A stretch of 9,667 nt of DNA from positions 1 through 9,667 of the forward strand of contig JAJRAH010000002.1 of assembly GCA_028679985.1 (NCBI GenBank). Direction: 5' to 3'. The position numbers were made by a program, and so were the translations under genes. The notes under the pieces were generated by a model. The model made no database searches. It had not been told where the DNA came from and saw nothing but the letters and a program-made list of their open reading frames with translations. Position 1 is the first letter of the stretch. Each line of letters starts with the position of its first letter. Origin of the DNA: Methanomassiliicoccales archaeon (GTDB taxonomy: Archaea; Thermoplasmatota; Thermoplasmata; Methanomassiliicoccales; JACIVX01). Shown here piece after piece: positions 6,761-9,667 of the stretch.

Positions 6761-6787
6761 GCTTCACTCCAAACCTTTTTACTTTTT
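6739..6787 (+). terminator. Stem-loop with T-tracts across the binding-protein stop codon
   Basis: AGTGAAGCT (6739-6747) and AGCTTCACT (6760-6768) form a perfect 9-bp stem around a 12-base loop that contains most of the TAA stop. T-tracts follow at 6776-6780 and 6783-6787. This could be a partial terminator or an mRNA-stabilising end that raises binding-protein output over permease and ATPase, as is common in ABC operons. The T-rich stretch could also act as a weak TATA element for the permease gene. Confidence 0.5.
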
Positions 6788-6808
6788 GACCGTATTGCCC
6801 ATGGTAAA

Positions 6809-7633
6809 ATGACAGACAATAGGGTGGGGAGACTGATGCGCGCCGTGTTTGGGGATTCGGAGCGCAAGCTGTTGAAGAGCGTCATCATCATAGTCATCTC
6901 CCTCGTAGTGTTCGTTCTCATCTGGTGGGCGCTTTCTGCTGCATTTCCTTCGGAGTACTTCCCGACGCCGTATGACGTTGGGGTAGCCTTTATCGACTCA
7001 TTCCAGAACCCGGATCCGAACACAGGAGTGACGATGTGGCAACACATGAGTCAGAGCCTCGTCCGCTTCATTTGGGGATTTGCTTTGGCTCTCGCACTAG
7101 CATTGCCAATCGGTCTCCTTATGGGATTCTCAAATGTTGCTGAATCTTTTGGAAAACCCATCGTGGAGATAATCCGCCCGATTCCTCCAATCGCATGGGC
7201 ACCATTCTTCTTCATCGTCGCGGGACTGTTTTGGGGTCCAGTAATGCCGGTGTTCTTGGGTGCCTTCTTCCCGATACTATCGAACGTCGTTTTCGGAGTT
7301 AAGAGCGTGGATCCGCTTCTGCTTGATGCTGCGAGGACACAAGGAGCAGGCAAGCCAACACTGTTCACCAAGGTCATCCTTCCATCCACGATACCATACT
7401 TGATGACGGGAATTCGGATCGGCCTGGGAATCGGGTGGATGTGCATTGTCGCTGCTGAGATGATAGTCGCGATTGGAGGTGGCGTGGGGCTTTACATCCG
7501 GACTATGGCGGACGTGGGAAGATACGACTACATGTTTGCCGGCATGGTTGTCATCGCGATACTTGGAATTCTGACCACGGAACTCAGCGGGTATATTGAA
7601 AGGAGGGCATCAAAATGGATGGGAATGAAGTAG
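6809..7633 (+). CDS. ABC transporter permease, SsuC/TauC (BPD_transp_1) family
   Basis: The protein is 274 residues, normal for the family, with about six membrane segments (roughly 22-46, 84-108, 120-140, 145-165, 195-223 and 240-262). The cytoplasmic EAA-type loop that docks on the ATPase lies around 168-195: LLLDAARTQGAGKPTL followed by KVILPSTIP. It forms the import channel, probably as a homodimer, since only one permease gene is present. The ATG at 6809 has only a weak ribosome site (GGTAA too close). The internal ATG at 6836 (M10) has GGGGAG four bases upstream and may be the true start; both leave the first membrane segment intact. It starts 48 bp after the binding-protein gene, beyond the stem-loop, and its end overlaps the ATPase gene by 19 bp, which suggests translational coupling. 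Confidence 0.94.
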   Translation: MTDNRVGRLMRAVFGDSERKLLKSVIIIVISLVVFVLIWWALSAAFPSEYFPTPYDVGVAFIDSFQNPDPNTGVTMWQHMSQSLVRFIWGFALALALALPIGLLMGFSNVAESFGKPIVEIIRPIPPIAWAPFFFIVAGLFWGPVMPVFLGAFFPILSNVVFGVKSVDPLLLDAARTQGAGKPTLFTKVILPSTIPYLMTGIRIGLGIGWMCIVAAEMIVAIGGGVGLYIRTMADVGRYDYMFAGMVVIAILGILTTELSGYIERRASKWMGMK

Positions 7634-8388
7634 TCCTCTCCATCAGGGACCTGCATAAGTCCTTCAAGAAAGACGACAGTGAGCTTGTCGCAATCGAGGA
7701 CTTCAGCCTTGACATAAAAGACGGGGAGTTTGTCTGCGTCCTCGGACCTTCGGGCTGCGGCAAAACTACTTTGCTGAGGATAATTGCGGGTCTTGAGAAA
7801 CTGACGGGTGGAAAAATCCTGCTGAACAACAAGGAGATCACAGGTCCGGGGTCCGATAGAGGAATGGTGTTCCAGGAATTTGGCCTGTTCCCATGGAGGA
7901 CCGTGAGGAAGAACATAGAATTCGGGCTCGAGATCAGGAAGATGCCGAAGGAGGAGAGGAGGAAGATATCCGACAAATACATCGAGCTTGTCGGACTCGA
8001 GGGGTTCGAGACCTCCCATCCATATGAGCTGTCCGGTGGCATGAAACAGAGGGTGGGCATCGCGAGAGCTCTGGCGAACGACCCTGCGATCCTCCTTATG
8101 GATGAGCCTTTCGGCGCATTGGACGCTCAGACGAGAAACCTGATGCAAAAGGAACTCCTGCGGATATGGTCGGAAACGAAGAAGACCGTCGTCTTCATAA
8201 CGCACTCGGTGGACGAGGCAGTGTACGTGGCTGATAGGGTTGTTGTGATGTCGGCTCGGCCCGGTAAGATCAGGTACATTTTCAATGTCGAGTGGGAAAG
8301 GCCCAGAGACAGGGCAAGCGTCGAATTCGCTTCTCTCCGAAAGAAGATCTTGGCTGAGCTTGAGAAAGAAGCGGTTACGAACCGCTAG
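7615..8388 (+). CDS. ABC transporter ATP-binding protein, SsuB/TauB family
   Basis: The protein is 257 residues, full length for this class. It energises import by ATP hydrolysis on the cytoplasmic face of the permease. All motifs are intact: Walker A GPSGCGKTT (44-52), Q-loop Q87 in VFQ, followed by FPWRTV as is typical of nitrate/sulfonate/taurine ATPases, signature LSGGMKQR (139-146), Walker B ILLMDEP (159-165) with E164, D-loop ALD (168-170) and switch H197 in ITHS. AGGAGG at 7601-7606 precedes the ATG, inside the end of the permease gene. Its TAG stop overlaps the TAG of the convergent regulator gene in a shared CTAG. No C-terminal regulatory domain is present. Confidence 0.96.
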   Translation: MDGNEVVLSIRDLHKSFKKDDSELVAIEDFSLDIKDGEFVCVLGPSGCGKTTLLRIIAGLEKLTGGKILLNNKEITGPGSDRGMVFQEFGLFPWRTVRKNIEFGLEIRKMPKEERRKISDKYIELVGLEGFETSHPYELSGGMKQRVGIARALANDPAILLMDEPFGALDAQTRNLMQKELLRIWSETKKTVVFITHSVDEAVYVADRVVVMSARPGKIRYIFNVEWERPRDRASVEFASLRKKILAELEKEAVTNR

Positions 8389-8906
8389 ACCGTTTTCGCC
8401 GCCGCGTTCTCGATCGCCCTGAGCATGCTCTCCCTCGGTATCACAACCGAGACCGGAATCGTGAGAATCTTCTCAATAGTCGGAGCGATGATAGGGGCAC
8501 AAACAACAGCGAGTGCCCCATCCTTCTCGGCCATGACCGCAGCGATTATCGCCTCCTCCATCGTCGAAGCTGGGTACTCCTTGACCCGGATATCTTTCTC
8601 CCCGATCCGGACTATTCTCTCCTCGATCCTCTCGAGGACTGGCCTGCTTGCGATAACTGCTATGAAATTGCCGCCCGGATGCTTCTCGAGCTTGCGAACG
8701 GCTTTGACCACGTGTCGGACCGTCCTAAGGTTCGGCTCCCGCTTCTCCTGCATTATCTTGTAAACGGTGCTCTGGGACAAACCGGTCCTTGAGCAGAACT
8801 CGTGAACGCTCATCTGGAGATCTTCTTCTAGGACCCTTCTGAGCGCATCTTTGAATCCCCCCTCGCCCCGCAGCATCCCGACGATCAGTTCGTTCTCGAT
8901 GGACAT
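8385..8906 (-). CDS. XRE-type helix-turn-helix regulator with C-terminal Rossmann-like domain
   Basis: The protein is 173 residues. Residues about 31-73 form an XRE/Cro-type HTH: MSVHEFCSRTGLSQSTVYKI, then REPNLRTVRHVVKAV. After a short linker, residues about 80-170 alternate strands and helices (FIAVIAS, then a basic helix, TMEEAIIAAVMAE, ALAVVCAPIIAPTIEKI, IPVSVVIP, then a final helix). This looks like a small Rossmann-like sensor, somewhat like the PrpR N-terminal fold; that comparison is tentative. ATG 8906 is chosen because it starts a natural N-terminus 5 bp after the upstream flavoprotein gene, with GGAGG about 10 bases before it. The frame stays open further upstream, but that part is antisense-like, arginine-rich noise over the flavoprotein gene. 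It is probably co-transcribed with that gene. Target and signal are unknown. Confidence 0.88.
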   Translation of the reverse strand: MSIENELIVGMLRGEGGFKDALRRVLEEDLQMSVHEFCSRTGLSQSTVYKIMQEKREPNLRTVRHVVKAVRKLEKHPGGNFIAVIASRPVLERIEERIVRIGEKDIRVKEYPASTMEEAIIAAVMAEKDGALAVVCAPIIAPTIEKILTIPVSVVIPRESMLRAIENAAAKTV

Positions 8907-8911
8907 GGGGC

Positions 8912-9667
8912 CTACTCCTCCTTCCTCACCATTCTTGCCGCATTGGTTCCGGCAATGCATCCCTGACCGACAGCTCTCGCCAGCTGCCACGGTGTTCCGG
9001 TCACGTCGCCGCAAGCGAATACGCCACTCAGTTCGGTCTTGCACTCCGAATCGACCGGGATGAAGCCTTTCGGATCCGGAATTATCCCAATCTCCAAAGC
9101 GAGCTCGATGGACCCCATCGCCCCCAATTCGATGAAGACCCCATCGACCTCGAGCCTGCCTCCGTCCTCGAACTCGATTCCCGTCACCATCTCGTCCCCG
9201 AATATCCTGATCGGCGATGCGGGCGTCCGGATCTCTATGTCCGTGGCCTTCACTTTCTCGAGAAGAGGTTGTGCGACTTTCATCTTTCTGGCTATCCAGT
9301 GGACCTTCGACGCATACTCTCTCAGGAGGAGGCTCGCAGATGCTGCCACGCTTTCGTCCCCCACGACCACCACCCTCTTCCCTTTGAAGAAGTGACAGTC
9401 GCATGCAGCGCAGTAACTGACGCCTCTTCCGAGAAACTCCTTCTCGCCGTTGATCCCGAGCTTAGTTCTCGATATGCCCGGAGCCAGTATCATCGTCTTG
9501 GAGACGATCTCTCGATCATGGTCAGTCATTATGTGGAAGCCGTCCTTGTCCTTCTTCAGTTTGACTACGTCCTCGTCGAGGAACTGGGCGCCGAAGCGCT
9601 CGGCCTGATCACGCCCTGCCTTGAGCATGTCATTGCCTTCGGCGGACGCAACCGCGAAGTAGTTCTC
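8912..9667 (-). CDS. Thioredoxin reductase-like FAD disulfide oxidoreductase (partial, N-terminus off right edge)
   Basis: There are 251 residues visible; the frame is open through the right edge, so about 60-80 N-terminal residues with the first FAD motif are missing. The ATG at 9628 is internal, because family sequence continues upstream (ENYF, then a helix ending in QAERFGA). The redox centre is CAAC (visible residues C86 and C89), placed as in bacterial TrxB. The second FAD motif is GVFACGD (215-221), followed by QLARAVGQG. The nucleotide-binding site is abnormal: the usual GGGxSA is GDESVA (103-108), and the usual HRR is ARK (126-128). Such changes suggest it does not use NADPH in the normal way. 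Thioredoxin reductases not using NAD(P)H are known from Thermoplasma acidophilum, and F420H2-dependent ones from methanogens. The electron donor is inference only. It lies 5 bp upstream of the XRE regulator gene. Confidence 0.9.
   Translation of the reverse strand, partial: ENYFAVASAEGNDMLKAGRDQAERFGAQFLDEDVVKLKKDKDGFHIMTDHDREIVSKTMILAPGISRTKLGINGEKEFLGRGVSYCAACDCHFFKGKRVVVVGDESVAASASLLLREYASKVHWIARKMKVAQPLLEKVKATDIEIRTPASPIRIFGDEMVTGIEFEDGGRLEVDGVFIELGAMGSIELALEIGIIPDPKGFIPVDSECKTELSGVFACGDVTGTPWQLARAVGQGCIAGTNAARMVRKEE

Noticed and set aside
6761..6808. A frameshift carrying the missing second half of the binding protein beyond its stop
   Set aside because: Only 48 bases separate it from the permease gene, and the supposedly missing half is present at the N-terminus instead.
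7528..8205. 225-residue minus-strand open frame opposite the ATPase gene
   Set aside because: It is antisense to intact ATPase motifs and shows no domain pattern.
5645..8388. The importer as recently acquired DNA
   Set aside because: A hand count of one 60-base line in each region gave 31 versus 33 G+C, far too little to claim a difference, and no integrase, repeat or tRNA flank is present.
8907..9404. N-terminal extension of the XRE regulator frame to 9404
   Set aside because: The extension overlaps the flavoprotein gene in another frame, is arginine/glycine-rich and low in hydrophobic patterning, and the natural start with a ribosome site is ATG 8906.

Overview
The window is almost certainly from an archaeon, most likely a euryarchaeote. 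A Thermoplasmata-type or methanogen-related lineage fits best, but no rRNA is present to prove it. The evidence is an archaeal-type Elp3 (radical SAM plus GNAT), TATA-like boxes upstream of genes, recurring GGTGA-type ribosome binding sites, GTG and TTG starts, an NMT1/SsuA-like lipoprotein of the HPCC type often seen in archaea, and small archaeal-style winged-helix and XRE regulators. No rRNA, tRNA, CRISPR array, insertion sequence or phage gene was seen. Coding density is very high and the gene junctions are tight.

Left block (1-4565, minus strand), reading leftward: elp3 (tRNA wobble-uridine modification), a small zinc-ribbon/helical protein of unknown function, then a very long TPR protein. 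The TPR protein overlaps the zinc-ribbon gene by ATGA and runs off the left edge. Its N-terminus looks like a degenerate Mrr-type nuclease domain.

Middle minus-strand pair (4642-5382): a winged-helix regulator is followed directly (TAG|ATG) by a conserved-looking 95-residue protein of unknown function. The pair faces away from a three-gene ABC importer.

Transporter (5645-8388, plus strand): lipoprotein substrate-binding protein, permease and ATPase, in the NMT1/SsuA/TauA (nitrate/sulfonate/taurine-type) class; the substrate cannot be read from sequence. The 260-bp divergent promoter region holds a pair of near-identical dyads, AACAATTGTT and AACAATCGTT, exactly 21 bp apart. They are a good operator candidate for the adjacent regulator. 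A 9-bp stem-loop straddles the stop of the binding-protein gene and is followed by T-tracts, which could set the binding protein above the membrane parts.

The most unusual object is the substrate-binding protein. Its two halves are in reversed order relative to the family: signal peptide, then the segment normally C-terminal, then the segment normally N-terminal. Its two ends would join smoothly at the canonical hinge. This looks like a natural circular permutation.

Right block (8385-9667, minus strand): a thioredoxin-reductase-like flavoprotein (cut by the right edge) with an intact CxxC centre but a disrupted NAD(P)H-binding motif, followed 5 bp later by an XRE-type regulator. The regulator converges on the transporter ATPase, and the two genes share a single CTAG as overlapping stop codons.
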